Source of the DNA: Collinsella aerofaciens
GTDB taxonomy: Bacteria; Actinomycetota; Coriobacteriia; Coriobacteriales; Coriobacteriaceae
Direction of reading: 5' to 3'
Length of the DNA: 44,943 nt
Assembly: GCF_028206795.1 (NCBI RefSeq)
Contig: NZ_JAQLFJ010000014.1
Coordinates: 1-44,943, forward strand
This document shows positions 19,466 through 27,919 of this stretch, piece by piece; the first letter of the stretch is position 1; the number at the start of each line of letters is the position of its first letter. Made by a program: the position numbers and the translations under genes. The notes beneath the pieces were generated by a model, which did no database searches, was not told the DNA's origin, and worked only from the letters and a program-made list of their open reading frames with translations.

Positions 19466-20363
19466 TGCAAAGAAACGTGGCGGATTGGGACGTGGACTCA
19501 ATGCTTTGGTCTCAGAGGCCGAGTATGAGACCGGTAGTTCGGCTACATCGGCTTCAAATGCCGCATCTGAAACAAAACTACCAATTGAGGATATCGTTCC
19601 CAATCCTAATCAGCCGCGAATTCACTTTAACGAAACTGAACTTCGTGAGTTGAGCGAGTCAATCCAAGAACATGGCGTTTTGCAGCCGCTTTTGGTTCGC
19701 AAACATGGAAACGGCTATGAGATCATCGCTGGCGAGCGTCGTTACCAGGCGTCAAAGCTTGCTGGTCTTGAGGAACTGCCTGTCATCATTAAAGACGTTA
19801 ATGATGAAGAGATGCTGGCTCTTGCTCTTATCGAAAACCTTCAGCGTTCTGATCTGAATCCCGTCGAAGAGGCTAAGGGCTATCGACAGCTCATCGATGC
19901 CAGCGGTATGACCCAGGAGGCATTGTCGAAGGCAGTAAGCAAGTCACGCTCTGCAATTACAAACTCGCTACGCCTTCTCGATCTCCCCGAAGTTGTTCAG
20001 CAGATGATTTTTGAGGGCAAACTTACTGCTGGTCATGCACGTGCGATTCTTGCAGTTCCCTATGAGGATGCACGAATTCGACTAGCAGAGAAAGTTGTTG
20101 CGGAGGGCCTTTCCGTAAGAGCGACAGAAAATCTTGCTCCGTTGTTTTCTGCCGGAGAGACACCTAAAACGCCTAGACCTGCAACGCCTCAGTCTTTTAA
20201 AAAGGCTGCCCGTGTGCTTCGTCAGGTATTTAATACCAACGTGCGTGTGAAGAGCTCGCGTGGAAAGAATAAGATTGAGATTGAGTTTAAAGACGAGGAA
20301 GAGCTCTCTCGTATTCTTGGCGAAATGATTCAGTTTGATCAAGGAGGCCAGGATGAGGAATAA
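19458..20363 (+). CDS. parB: Chromosome partitioning protein ParB (Spo0J)
   Basis: A 301-residue ParB. It opens with the ParA-stimulating basic peptide (KKRGGLGRGLNALV). The CTPase/ParB-box region has box II GERRYQASKLAG and ENLQRSDLNPVEEA. The helix-turn-helix that reads parS is MTQEALSKAVSKSRSAITNSLRLL. The C-terminal dimerisation segment ends IEFKDEEELSRILGEM. The GTG at 19458 lies inside the end of parA. Three parS sites upstream and the start of the next small gene inside its own end make a compact segregation operon. Confidence 0.96.
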   Translation: MPSAKKRGGLGRGLNALVSEAEYETGSSATSASNAASETKLPIEDIVPNPNQPRIHFNETELRELSESIQEHGVLQPLLVRKHGNGYEIIAGERRYQASKLAGLEELPVIIKDVNDEEMLALALIENLQRSDLNPVEEAKGYRQLIDASGMTQEALSKAVSKSRSAITNSLRLLDLPEVVQQMIFEGKLTAGHARAILAVPYEDARIRLAEKVVAEGLSVRATENLAPLFSAGETPKTPRPATPQSFKKAARVLRQVFNTNVRVKSSRGKNKIEIEFKDEEELSRILGEMIQFDQGGQDEE

Positions 20364-20607
20364 GATTTTAACAGCGATTGCATTGGCGACGACTGTCGCA
20401 GCTGGTGCCTTTGCCGGCTATAAGATCGCGACAGACGATGAACTTCGAGGTCGTTTGCTTCGTGGTGCGCAAGATATCGTCGATACTTCCAAAAAGAAAA
20501 TGGATGTCATGACCGAAGATGTTGCCATACGTACTGCTCAGGTAACGAAGAATCCCAAGATTAATCAAGGTTGGGTTAGCAACCAATGGGAAAATGTAGG
20601 CTATTAG
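20353..20607 (+). CDS. Small membrane protein following parB, 84 aa
   Basis: Starts at the ATG 20353, which follows AAGGAGG and lies inside the last codons of parB (11-base overlap), so it is translationally coupled to it. Residues about 4-26 are one hydrophobic segment (ILTAIALATTVAAGAFAGY); the rest is a charged helix with KIATDDELRGRLLRGAQDIVD and a C-terminus ending NQWENVGY. The organisation recalls YtxH-type single-span proteins but the family is not certain. Possible membrane-linked helper of chromosome segregation; unproven. Confidence 0.8.
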   Translation: MRNKILTAIALATTVAAGAFAGYKIATDDELRGRLLRGAQDIVDTSKKKMDVMTEDVAIRTAQVTKNPKINQGWVSNQWENVGY

Positions 20608-20615
20608 GTACCTAA
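20604..20615. repeat. 12-bp palindrome TTAGGTACCTAA, copy 2
   Basis: Identical to 17100-17111; here it overlaps the stop codon of the small parB-linked gene. Confidence 0.45.
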
Positions 20616-20635
20616 CAATTACTCAGCATATTTTG

Positions 20636-20677
20636 AGAGGCCCTTGTCTAATTCATGAGACAAGGGCCTCTTATTTT
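20636..20677 (+). terminator. Terminator of the parAB transcript
   Basis: AGAGGCCCTTGTCT and AGACAAGGGCCTCT form a perfect 14-bp stem, loop of eight, then TTATTTT. Confidence 0.92.
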
Positions 20678-20727
20678 GGCCGTAAAACATGGGACAGGTA
20701 GCAGCATATTCAAAATTAAGGACAATA

Positions 20728-20769
20728 AATAAAACGGCCCCGGTTGCATCTCCTGTAACCGGGGCCGTT
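20728..20769 (-). terminator. rlmN terminator
   Basis: AACGGCCCCGGTT and AACCGGGGCCGTT form a perfect 13-bp stem; on the minus strand TTTTATTT follows. The rlmN stop lies 37 bases upstream. Confidence 0.92.
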
Positions 20770-20772
20770 CGA

Positions 20773-20788
20773 TGTTTCACATGAAACG
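20773..20788. promoter_or_regulatory. parS-like site downstream of rlmN
   Basis: TGTTTCACATGAAACG matches parS at 14 of 16 positions. It lies between the rlmN stop and its terminator, about 2.2 kb from the perfect parS cluster. Confidence 0.5.
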
Positions 20789-20806
20789 TTTTGGGGTGCG
20801 ACTCCC

Positions 20807-21859
20807 CTATGCGTTCTTCTGAACTTTGAAGCGCTGCTTCAGCTGTCCGCAAGCGGCGTCAATATCGTTACCACGGGAGTTACGAATCGTGGTCTCGATG
20901 CCACGGGACTCTAGACGACGCTGAAGATCCTCAACCTTATGAATCGGCGACGGCTTGAGCGGGCTGCCCTCGATGTCGTTAAGCTGAATGAGGTTAACGT
21001 GGCACAGCGTTCCCTCGCAGAAGTCGCAGAGCGCCTGCATCTCGGGATTCGTATCGTTGACGCCTTCGATCATGGCATACTCATAGGTTGGGCGGCGGCC
21101 GGTCTTCTCGGTGTAGAGCTGAAGCGCTTCGTGAAGGCGAAGCAGCGTGTACTTCTTAACACCGGGCATGAGCTTATTGCGCGTCGACTGGATGGCGGAA
21201 TGCAGGGAAACGGCAAGCGTGAATTGCTCGGGGATGTCGGCAAATTTGCGAATACCGGGAATAACGCCGCTGGTAGAGACGGTGAGGTGACGAGCGCCGA
21301 TACCGATGCCGTCGGAGTCGTTGAGGATTCGCAGCGCCTTGAGAACCTCGTCGTAGTTGGCAAACGGCTCGCCCTGGCCCATAAAGACAACGCTCGTGGC
21401 GCGCTCACCAAAGTCGTTGGATACATGAAGTACCTGGTCGACGATCTCTTGAGCGGTCAGAGAACGCTTGAGGCCGTTGAGGCCGGTAGCGCAAAAGGCG
21501 CAGCCCATGCCACAGCCTGCCTGGGTGGACACGCAGACGGAAAGCTTGTTGCGACGGGGCATACCGACGGTCTCGACGGAAACGCCGTCGTGGTACTCGA
21601 GCAGATACTTGCGCGAGCCATCTTTGGAAACCTGCTTGGTGAGTTCAGTGGGCGTGTCAAAGGCAAAAGCCTCTTTAAGTTGCTCGCGGAAAGCCTTGGG
21701 AAGGTTGGTCATATCGTCAAACGAACAAACGTTCTTCTCGAAGACCCATTCAATGAGCTGCTTCGCGCGGAACGCGGGCTGGCCAAGTTCGGCCACGAGC
21801 TCGCGAATATCGTTTTGGCTCAAGTCGCGAATGTCCTGAGATTTAGTCCTGGGATTCAT
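20807..21859 (-). CDS. rlmN: Dual-specificity 23S rRNA/tRNA (adenine-C2) methyltransferase RlmN
   Basis: A 350-residue radical-SAM enzyme. The cluster motif CGMGCAFC holds Cys116, Cys120 and Cys123; GQGEPFANYD is the GGE-like SAM-binding block; the second catalytic cysteine is near the C-terminus in DIDAACGQL. It methylates A2503 of 23S rRNA and A37 of some tRNAs. It could in principle be Cfr, but the sequence MPRRNKLSVCVSTQ and length fit RlmN. The ATG at 21859 faces ddl across an 85-base divergent gap. Confidence 0.95.
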   Translation of the reverse strand: MNPRTKSQDIRDLSQNDIRELVAELGQPAFRAKQLIEWVFEKNVCSFDDMTNLPKAFREQLKEAFAFDTPTELTKQVSKDGSRKYLLEYHDGVSVETVGMPRRNKLSVCVSTQAGCGMGCAFCATGLNGLKRSLTAQEIVDQVLHVSNDFGERATSVVFMGQGEPFANYDEVLKALRILNDSDGIGIGARHLTVSTSGVIPGIRKFADIPEQFTLAVSLHSAIQSTRNKLMPGVKKYTLLRLHEALQLYTEKTGRRPTYEYAMIEGVNDTNPEMQALCDFCEGTLCHVNLIQLNDIEGSPLKPSPIHKVEDLQRRLESRGIETTIRNSRGNDIDAACGQLKQRFKVQKNA

Positions 21860-21944
21860 GGAAGCCTTTCGATTTTGGGGAAACGTAGAGGGTATCGCTA
21901 CAATATGGTATCAGCTGCAGAAATTATAGAGGAGGAGTCTGCCC

Positions 21945-22910
21945 ATGCCGGGTAAAAGCCTAGAGAACATGCACGTAGCGGTCTTGGCGGGCGGTCATTC
22001 CGCTGAGCGCGAGATCTCGCTCAATTCGGGAAAGAACGTTGTGGTGGCACTGAAGGAAGCCGGCTACACCTCGGTGGAGCTGCTCGATACGGCCGCTGAT
22101 GACTTTATGGTAACCATGGCAACCGGCGGCTTTGACGTGGCGTTTATCGCCATGCACGGTGCCGGCGGCGAGGATGGTGCCATGCAGGGCGCCATGGAGA
22201 CCCTGGGTATCCCCTACACGGCCTCGGGCGTGCTTGCTAGCGCCTGCGGTGCCGACAAAGAGGTCTCTAAGCTCCTGTACGCCAAGGCGGGCATTCCCAT
22301 TGCCCCCGGCCTTGCGCTCGAGGTGGGCGATGAAGTCGATATCGATCATATCGTCGAGGTTTGTGGCGAGCGCTGCTTTGTGAAGCCGGCCGTCAACGGT
22401 TCCAGCTATGGCATTTCCCTGGTCCATGAGCCCTCCGAGCTGCCCGCGGCAATCGCCAAGGCGTTTGAGTACGGCGACAAAGTGCTGGTCGAGAAGTGCA
22501 TCGAGGGTACCGAGATCACCGTCGGCGTGTACGGCGAGAACGACGTGCGCGCCCTGCCGATTGTCGAGATCCGTAAGCCCGAGGACTGCGAGTTCTACGA
22601 TCTGGACGTGAAATATGTCGACCCTACGGACATCCATCGCATTCCGGCGCAGATTTCACCCGAGAACTATGCTCGTGCCCAGGAGCTTGCCTGTGCCGCT
22701 CACAAGGCCCTCGGTTGCCTGGGCATCTCGCGCAGCGATTTTATCGTGAGCGAGGATGGCCCCGTTATCCTCGAGACCAATACCATTCCCGGCATGACCG
22801 ATACGTCGCTGTATCCGGATGAGATCCGCCACACCGACGACATGACGTTCCCGCAGGTCTGTGACAGCCTGATCCGTATGGGTCTTCGTCGAGCGGGCAT
22901 TGCATGCTAA
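21945..22910 (+). CDS. ddl: D-alanine--D-alanine ligase
   Basis: A 321-residue ATP-grasp ligase making the D-Ala-D-Ala of peptidoglycan. Seen: VLAGGHSAEREISLNSG at the N-terminus, the loop GSSYGISLV, the omega-loop block EFYDLDVKY and ILETNTIPGMTDTSLYP. The Tyr in the omega loop (DVKY) fits a D-Ala rather than a D-lactate ligase, so no vancomycin-type ligase is implied. GGAGGAG precedes the ATG. A TACAAT at 21899-21904 could be the -10 element. It overlaps the next gene by 7 bases. Confidence 0.95.
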   Translation: MPGKSLENMHVAVLAGGHSAEREISLNSGKNVVVALKEAGYTSVELLDTAADDFMVTMATGGFDVAFIAMHGAGGEDGAMQGAMETLGIPYTASGVLASACGADKEVSKLLYAKAGIPIAPGLALEVGDEVDIDHIVEVCGERCFVKPAVNGSSYGISLVHEPSELPAAIAKAFEYGDKVLVEKCIEGTEITVGVYGENDVRALPIVEIRKPEDCEFYDLDVKYVDPTDIHRIPAQISPENYARAQELACAAHKALGCLGISRSDFIVSEDGPVILETNTIPGMTDTSLYPDEIRHTDDMTFPQVCDSLIRMGLRRAGIAC

Positions 22911-25798
22911 TCGAGGACGCGGTTTCGTCAGGAACGCCGCAGTTTGTCATCGACTCCTATGCCACGCTTGCCGAGCGCGCCAAAACGCAGTCCTTCGGCC
23001 TTATCGAGGAAGATGTGATCGTCCTCGATACCGAGACCACGGGTCTTTCGGTGCAGGACAATGAGCTGATCGAGATCTCGGCGGCCCGCCTTTCGGGCCG
23101 CGAGGTCGTTGACCGCTTCGATACCTTCGTGCATCCCAAGCAACTGATTCCCGCCGAGATTACCGAGCTCACGAGCATTACAAATGCCGATGTGGCAGAT
23201 GCCCCGTCGGCCGTTGAGGCCGTCGCCGCTCTCGCCGATTTTGTCGGTGGTTGCCCGGTGATCGCACATAACGCCACGTTCGATCGCTCGTTTATCGAGT
23301 CGGTCAAAGGCGGCGTCAACGTGAGCGATATTTGGATCGATTCGCTGGCGCTGTCGCGCATCGCGCTTCCGCGCCTGGCCTCGCACAAGCTGTCTTTTAT
23401 GGCCGATCTGTTTGGCTGTGACTCGGTATCACACCGTGCCAATGCCGACGTCGACGCCCTGTGTGGCGTATGGCGTGTGTTGCTCGTGGCGCTCACCGAC
23501 TTGCCCCAGGGCCTCATGGCGCGCCTAGCCGACATGCATCCGGATGTGCCTTGGTCCTATCGTCCTATCTTCTCATTCTTGGCGGGGCAGAACCCTGGTT
23601 CTATCTTCTCTCTCAGCGCCGCTCGTGCTGACGTTCTCAAGGCCGATCGCGCCGACGATCGGGTGGACGCCGACGAACTGCCGGTCCTCAAGATGCCGAG
23701 TCGTGAGGAGATTGAGGCAGACTATGCGCCGGGTGGCCTGGTCAATCGCATGTATCCCACTTACGAGCCGCGTGATGAGCAGATCGCGATGGCGCTCGAG
23801 GTCCGCGATGCGCTGGTCACGGGCACACATCGCGTAATTGAGGCGGGCACGGGCGTCGGCAAATCGATGGCCTATCTGGTGCCTTTTGCCGAGGCAGCAC
23901 GCCGTAACAACATCACGGTTGGTATTGCGACCAAATCGAACAATCTTGCCGACCAGCTCATGTACCATGAGCTGCCAAAACTTGCCGAGCAACTGGACGG
24001 TGGCCTGTCATTTTGCGCTCTTAAGGGATATGACCACTATCCGTGTCTGCGCAAGCTTGAGCGCATGAGCCGCAGCCAGGTCGAGATTACCACCAAGCGC
24101 GATCCGGCGGACACGCTCACAGCGGTCGCGGTCATTATGGCGTACGTCTGCCAATCAGCCGATGGCGACCTCGACTCGCTCGGCATTCGGTGGCGCAGCG
24201 TCAACCGCCCCGACTTTACGACGGCCTCGCGCGAGTGTGCTCGTCGCCTCTGCCCGTTTTTCCCTGATAAATGTTTGGTCCACGGCGCTCGCCGTCGTGC
24301 GGCGCATGCCGATGTGGTGGTCACCAACCATTCCCTGCTGTTCCGCAACGTCGCGGCTGAGGGTAGGATTTTACCTCCGATTCGTCATTGGGTAATCGAC
24401 GAGGCCCATTCCATCGAGCGCGAGGCGCGCCGCCAGTGGGCGCGCGTGGTGTCGGCGGACGAATCACGCGTTCTGTTTGAGCGCCTGGGTGGCTCGAGCA
24501 CCGGCGCGCTAAGCCAGGTTTCCCGTGATTTGGCAACCTCCGAGGGCTCTACGCTCTATCTGGGCCTTACTGCCAAGGCAACGTCGATGGTTGCGCGCGC
24601 GAGCATGGCAATCGCCGACGTGTTCGATGGCGTTCGCGAGCTCGGTCGCCGTGCCCGTGGGGGCTATGACAATGCCAATCTATGGATTGGCCCCGAGCTG
24701 CGCGAATCTGACGACTGGCATGATTTCTTACAGTCGGCCTACGCTGCCATCGACGCATTGGAACAGGCTGACAAGAGCGTCGAAGCGCTGGTGCAAGCCG
24801 TCGCCGCCGACAAGCCCGAGGTTGTTGTCGACCTGGGTGATATCTCGCGCCGCCTGCACGAGCTGGCCGAGAACCTCAAACTCATCATTGATGGCACCGA
24901 TGAACACTACGTGTATTCGCTGCAGGTCAATCGCAGGCTGCGTGCCGGCGGAGAGTCGATGACCGCAGAGCGCATCGACATTGGCGAGGCCTTGGCGACC
25001 GAGTGGCTGCCCGAGGTTCACACGGCTATCTTTGCCTCGGCGACCATGACGGTGTCCAAAAGCTTTGAACACTTTAACCACGCGGTCGGCCTCGATCGCA
25101 TCGGTGCTTCAACATCCTCATCGTTGCACTTGGACTCGAGCTACGACTTCGATTCGAACATGGCTGTAGTCGTTGCGGGCGATATCCCCGATCCGCGCGA
25201 TCGTGAGAGCTATCTTACGGCGCTCGAGCGCGTGCTGGTCGACGCCCATCTTGCCATGGGCGGATCGGTGCTCACGTTGTTCACCAATCGGCGCGACATG
25301 GAAGACCTGTACGCCCGCGTTGAGCCCAAGATGGCCCGTGCGGGTCTGGAGCTCAACTGCCAGCAGCGCAACTCATCTCCTCGTCGCCTGCGCGACCGGT
25401 TTATCAATGAGCCGACCTCGTCGCTTTTTGCGCTTAAGGCCTTCTGGGAGGGGTTTGACGCCGGCGGCGAGACGCTGCGTTGCGTCATCATTCCCAAGCT
25501 GCCGTTCTCGAGCCCCACGGACCCGCTCTCGTGCGAGCGCAACCTGCGCGAGGACCGCGCTTGGGCGCGCTATTCGCTGCCCGAGGCGGTGCTCGAGGTC
25601 AAGCAGGCGGCCGGCCGCCTTATCCGCTCGTCGACCGATTGCGGCGTGCTGATTCTGGCCGACCCGCGCCTGGTGACGAAGGGCTACGGGAAGAAGTTCT
25701 TAACGTCGCTGCCCACGAGCTCCTACCAGCGCATCGAATCGGCGCAGATCGGTCACTATCTGCAACTGTGGCGCGCACACCACGAGCGGCGGCGCTAA
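22904..25798 (+). CDS. DinG-type helicase with N-terminal DnaQ-like exonuclease domain
   Basis: A 964-residue fusion. The DEDDh exonuclease domain covers about 36-200: Exo I LDTETTGL (Asp42, Glu44), Exo II IAHNATFDRSF and Exo III HRANADVDAL. The XPD/DinG helicase domain follows: Walker A EAGTGVGKS (313-321), DEAH box VIDEAHS (about 497-503) and a C-terminal QAAGRLIRS. Cysteines 381, 445, 450 and 457 are spaced as the iron-sulfur ligands of E. coli DinG. Bacillus DinG has the exonuclease but lacks the cluster, so this protein appears to combine both. Probable role: unwinding or degrading damaged DNA or R-loops. The ATG overlaps ddl; the stop overlaps the convergent WYL gene by 4 bases. Confidence 0.9.
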   Translation: MLIEDAVSSGTPQFVIDSYATLAERAKTQSFGLIEEDVIVLDTETTGLSVQDNELIEISAARLSGREVVDRFDTFVHPKQLIPAEITELTSITNADVADAPSAVEAVAALADFVGGCPVIAHNATFDRSFIESVKGGVNVSDIWIDSLALSRIALPRLASHKLSFMADLFGCDSVSHRANADVDALCGVWRVLLVALTDLPQGLMARLADMHPDVPWSYRPIFSFLAGQNPGSIFSLSAARADVLKADRADDRVDADELPVLKMPSREEIEADYAPGGLVNRMYPTYEPRDEQIAMALEVRDALVTGTHRVIEAGTGVGKSMAYLVPFAEAARRNNITVGIATKSNNLADQLMYHELPKLAEQLDGGLSFCALKGYDHYPCLRKLERMSRSQVEITTKRDPADTLTAVAVIMAYVCQSADGDLDSLGIRWRSVNRPDFTTASRECARRLCPFFPDKCLVHGARRRAAHADVVVTNHSLLFRNVAAEGRILPPIRHWVIDEAHSIEREARRQWARVVSADESRVLFERLGGSSTGALSQVSRDLATSEGSTLYLGLTAKATSMVARASMAIADVFDGVRELGRRARGGYDNANLWIGPELRESDDWHDFLQSAYAAIDALEQADKSVEALVQAVAADKPEVVVDLGDISRRLHELAENLKLIIDGTDEHYVYSLQVNRRLRAGGESMTAERIDIGEALATEWLPEVHTAIFASATMTVSKSFEHFNHAVGLDRIGASTSSSLHLDSSYDFDSNMAVVVAGDIPDPRDRESYLTALERVLVDAHLAMGGSVLTLFTNRRDMEDLYARVEPKMARAGLELNCQQRNSSPRRLRDRFINEPTSSLFALKAFWEGFDAGGETLRCVIIPKLPFSSPTDPLSCERNLREDRAWARYSLPEAVLEVKQAAGRLIRSSTDCGVLILADPRLVTKGYGKKFLTSLPTSSYQRIESAQIGHYLQLWRAHHERRR

Positions 25799-26712
25799 AG
25801 CGGACAGACGAGGGTTTTTGCCATATCGCACAGACGCTTTGACAGGGCGGGGTCATCCAAGATGCGGATGGCTCCGCCCGCTGCGATTATCTGGCTCAGT
25901 AGCCAACGCTCGGAGCCATAATGCACGGTTACCGTTGCCATGTCTGCCCCGCTGTGCTCGATTAGGGTGATGCCGGCCCAGTCCAGATGCTCCGCCATAT
26001 CGAATGGCATCAAGAGCTTTGCGCTACGCTGCGTCCGGGCAAGGGAATCGTGGAGGGATGCGACGTCCGGTGCGTGAGACACGACGGATTCTTCCGTCAA
26101 GGTGAGTCCCTCGATTTTATCCATGCGATAGATGCGCTGCTCATCGACTGCGATGTCCCAGGCAATCAAGTATGTTTGGTCGCCGTTTGCCGTAATGCGC
26201 AAGGGGTCGACCAGACGCTCGCGTGGCCGTGCATCGTCCATCGAGCGATACGAGATGCGGCAGCGAACGCCATCCTGAATGGCGCAGCTCAGCTGCTGCC
26301 AGTGCGACCCGTGGTTGACGGTGTCAAAGACGCGCTGGTTATAGCCGAGCTCTTCGGGCAGAAGGGCATGTCGAATCCGAGCTGCCGTCTGCGGCTCGAT
26401 CCCCAACGATTCAAGTTCATGGTTGAGCACAGCGCCTTCGGCGGCACTCAGGCGCAGCGGTAGCACACGTCCGGCGTCACCGGTGAGGACCACACGCTCG
26501 CCGTGGCATTCGCAGATGATGCGCGCACCCGATTCTCGGTCCGCGAGCGTCGAGACGATCTCGAGAATCTCGTCGAGCGATACTCCCGTGATGTCAAAGC
26601 GGCCGCAAATTTCGGTTCGTGTCATGCCGCTCTCGCCGGCGGCGTAGAGGGCCTCCATGATGTCGATGGCGCGCGAGAGTCTCTGCTCGCTGGTGAGTTT
26701 ACGCACGGGCAT
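25795..26712 (-). CDS. WYL-domain transcriptional regulator (PafC-like)
   Basis: A 305-residue protein: helix-turn-helix at about 1-55 (SEQRLSRAIDIMEAL, MTRTEICGRFDITG), a WYL domain at about 140-205 (CRISYRSMD...DQTYLIAWDI...RIYRMDKIEG) and a WCX-type C-terminal domain. WYL domains sense nucleic acid ligands; PafB/PafC pairs activate DNA-damage genes in actinobacteria. The ATG at 26712 follows AAAGGA; an upstream TTG is less likely. It overlaps the second WYL gene by 14 bases, so the two are co-translated. It converges on the DinG-like gene, with a 4-base overlap of stops. Confidence 0.85.
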   Translation of the reverse strand: MPVRKLTSEQRLSRAIDIMEALYAAGESGMTRTEICGRFDITGVSLDEILEIVSTLADRESGARIICECHGERVVLTGDAGRVLPLRLSAAEGAVLNHELESLGIEPQTAARIRHALLPEELGYNQRVFDTVNHGSHWQQLSCAIQDGVRCRISYRSMDDARPRERLVDPLRITANGDQTYLIAWDIAVDEQRIYRMDKIEGLTLTEESVVSHAPDVASLHDSLARTQRSAKLLMPFDMAEHLDWAGITLIEHSGADMATVTVHYGSERWLLSQIIAAGGAIRILDDPALSKRLCDMAKTLVCPL

Positions 26713-27721
26713 GCTCGTGCACCGTCCTTTCAATGAGGTGGTTCCACGCCTGCTTGAGCGATTTGGGGGCCATGGGCCTCATGCCGTCCATGGCGTGGGC
26801 CATGCAAAATGAGGCGGCGGCTTCAAGATTGCGCACGTCAACGGTCCAAGTCCATCCTTCTTCGGCGTGCGTGAGTTGGCCTCGCCCGCGCGTGAGGCCG
26901 TTGATCATATCGATCTGCGTCTGAGGGGCGAACGAGAACGTGGCTGCAACGGTCGGTCGGTCGGCAAAATCGAATTCAAAGAACAGATAGTCGTTGAGAT
27001 TGAAGTCCGCGGGGGTGACGTAGGCCTTCGAAGGACGCCAAGCGCGAACGATACGGTCGCAGCGGAATGTCCTGATGTCGTCGGTGACGTTGTCGAGGCC
27101 GCAGAAGTACGCCACGCCCTCGCGCTCGAACATGCCGTATACGCAGACGGTACGTTCTTTCTGCTCGCCGCGTCCGTTCTGATATAAAAATCGCAGCGCG
27201 CATCGCTCGGCAAAGGCGCTCCATACCGCATCGACGGTGGGAGAGCGGCGGATCGGTACTTCGTCCACCGCCGACATGCCGGTGAGGTAGGCAATTTTGG
27301 AGCGAATATCGGCAAGCGGCGCGGCAAAGGTGGAAGAGCCGGCCGCTAGCGTCTGGTCGATGGCGTTGAGTAGGATATCGGCGTCGTCTGCGGTGATGAG
27401 GCCGCCTGCAGCAAACGTGTGCTCGCGGTCGATTGTCCACGAGCTTTCCTCGGTCTCCTGCGCACCGGCGGGGCGAACCTCCTTGATTAAGATGCCACGC
27501 TCGAGCAGTTTGTCACGATCGCGCCGAAACTTGCGCTTATCCGAGTCGATATTGCCCGAGCCATATCCCAGGTCAGAATCCAAGACGATCTGCTCGGTCG
27601 TCAGCGGTTCGGGGGAGCTGTTGAGCACAAAGAAAAGATTGAGGATGCGCTGAGCCGTTTTATCGAAACCGGGCTCCGAATTCCCCTTTTTAATTGTTGC
27701 GGTCGCGTCGCTTGCCGTCAT
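26699..27721 (-). CDS. WYL-domain transcriptional regulator (PafB-like)
   Basis: A 340-residue protein with an N-terminal helix-turn-helix (FDKTAQRILNLFFVLNSS...TTEQIV), a WYL domain at about 175-240 (LRFLYQNGRGEQKERTV...VAYFCGLDNV...TFRCDRIVRAW) and a C-terminal WCX-like domain. It is the upstream partner of a tandem WYL pair, as in pafBC, where the two proteins act as a heterodimer. No proteasome accessory gene (pafA) is visible here, so pafBC is an analogy for the regulators only. Divergent from the M28-like gene, with about 200 bases between. Confidence 0.85.
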   Translation of the reverse strand: MTASDATATIKKGNSEPGFDKTAQRILNLFFVLNSSPEPLTTEQIVLDSDLGYGSGNIDSDKRKFRRDRDKLLERGILIKEVRPAGAQETEESSWTIDREHTFAAGGLITADDADILLNAIDQTLAAGSSTFAAPLADIRSKIAYLTGMSAVDEVPIRRSPTVDAVWSAFAERCALRFLYQNGRGEQKERTVCVYGMFEREGVAYFCGLDNVTDDIRTFRCDRIVRAWRPSKAYVTPADFNLNDYLFFEFDFADRPTVAATFSFAPQTQIDMINGLTRGRGQLTHAEEGWTWTVDVRNLEAAASFCMAHAMDGMRPMAPKSLKQAWNHLIERTVHEHARA

Positions 27722-27919
27722 AGAGTCCTCGCATGAGAAGGTGGTTTGCTGCCATGATTTTAGTCCGATATGGAGATTAGGCTATATCCTTGTCCGCTCG
27801 AGGCGTTAAGATGGCCCGAATTCGGTCGTTTGCGCTCGCTCGGGGTATACTTTCGACTATATACGGTTCTAATGTGCATGCATTGGGCCTATTTGTCGGA
27901 TTATGGATGTGGAGCGCAC

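Noticed and set aside
21945..22910. Vancomycin-resistance-type D-Ala-D-Lac ligase
   Set aside because: The omega loop keeps the Tyr (DVKY) typical of D-Ala-D-Ala ligases, and there are no vanH or vanX neighbours.
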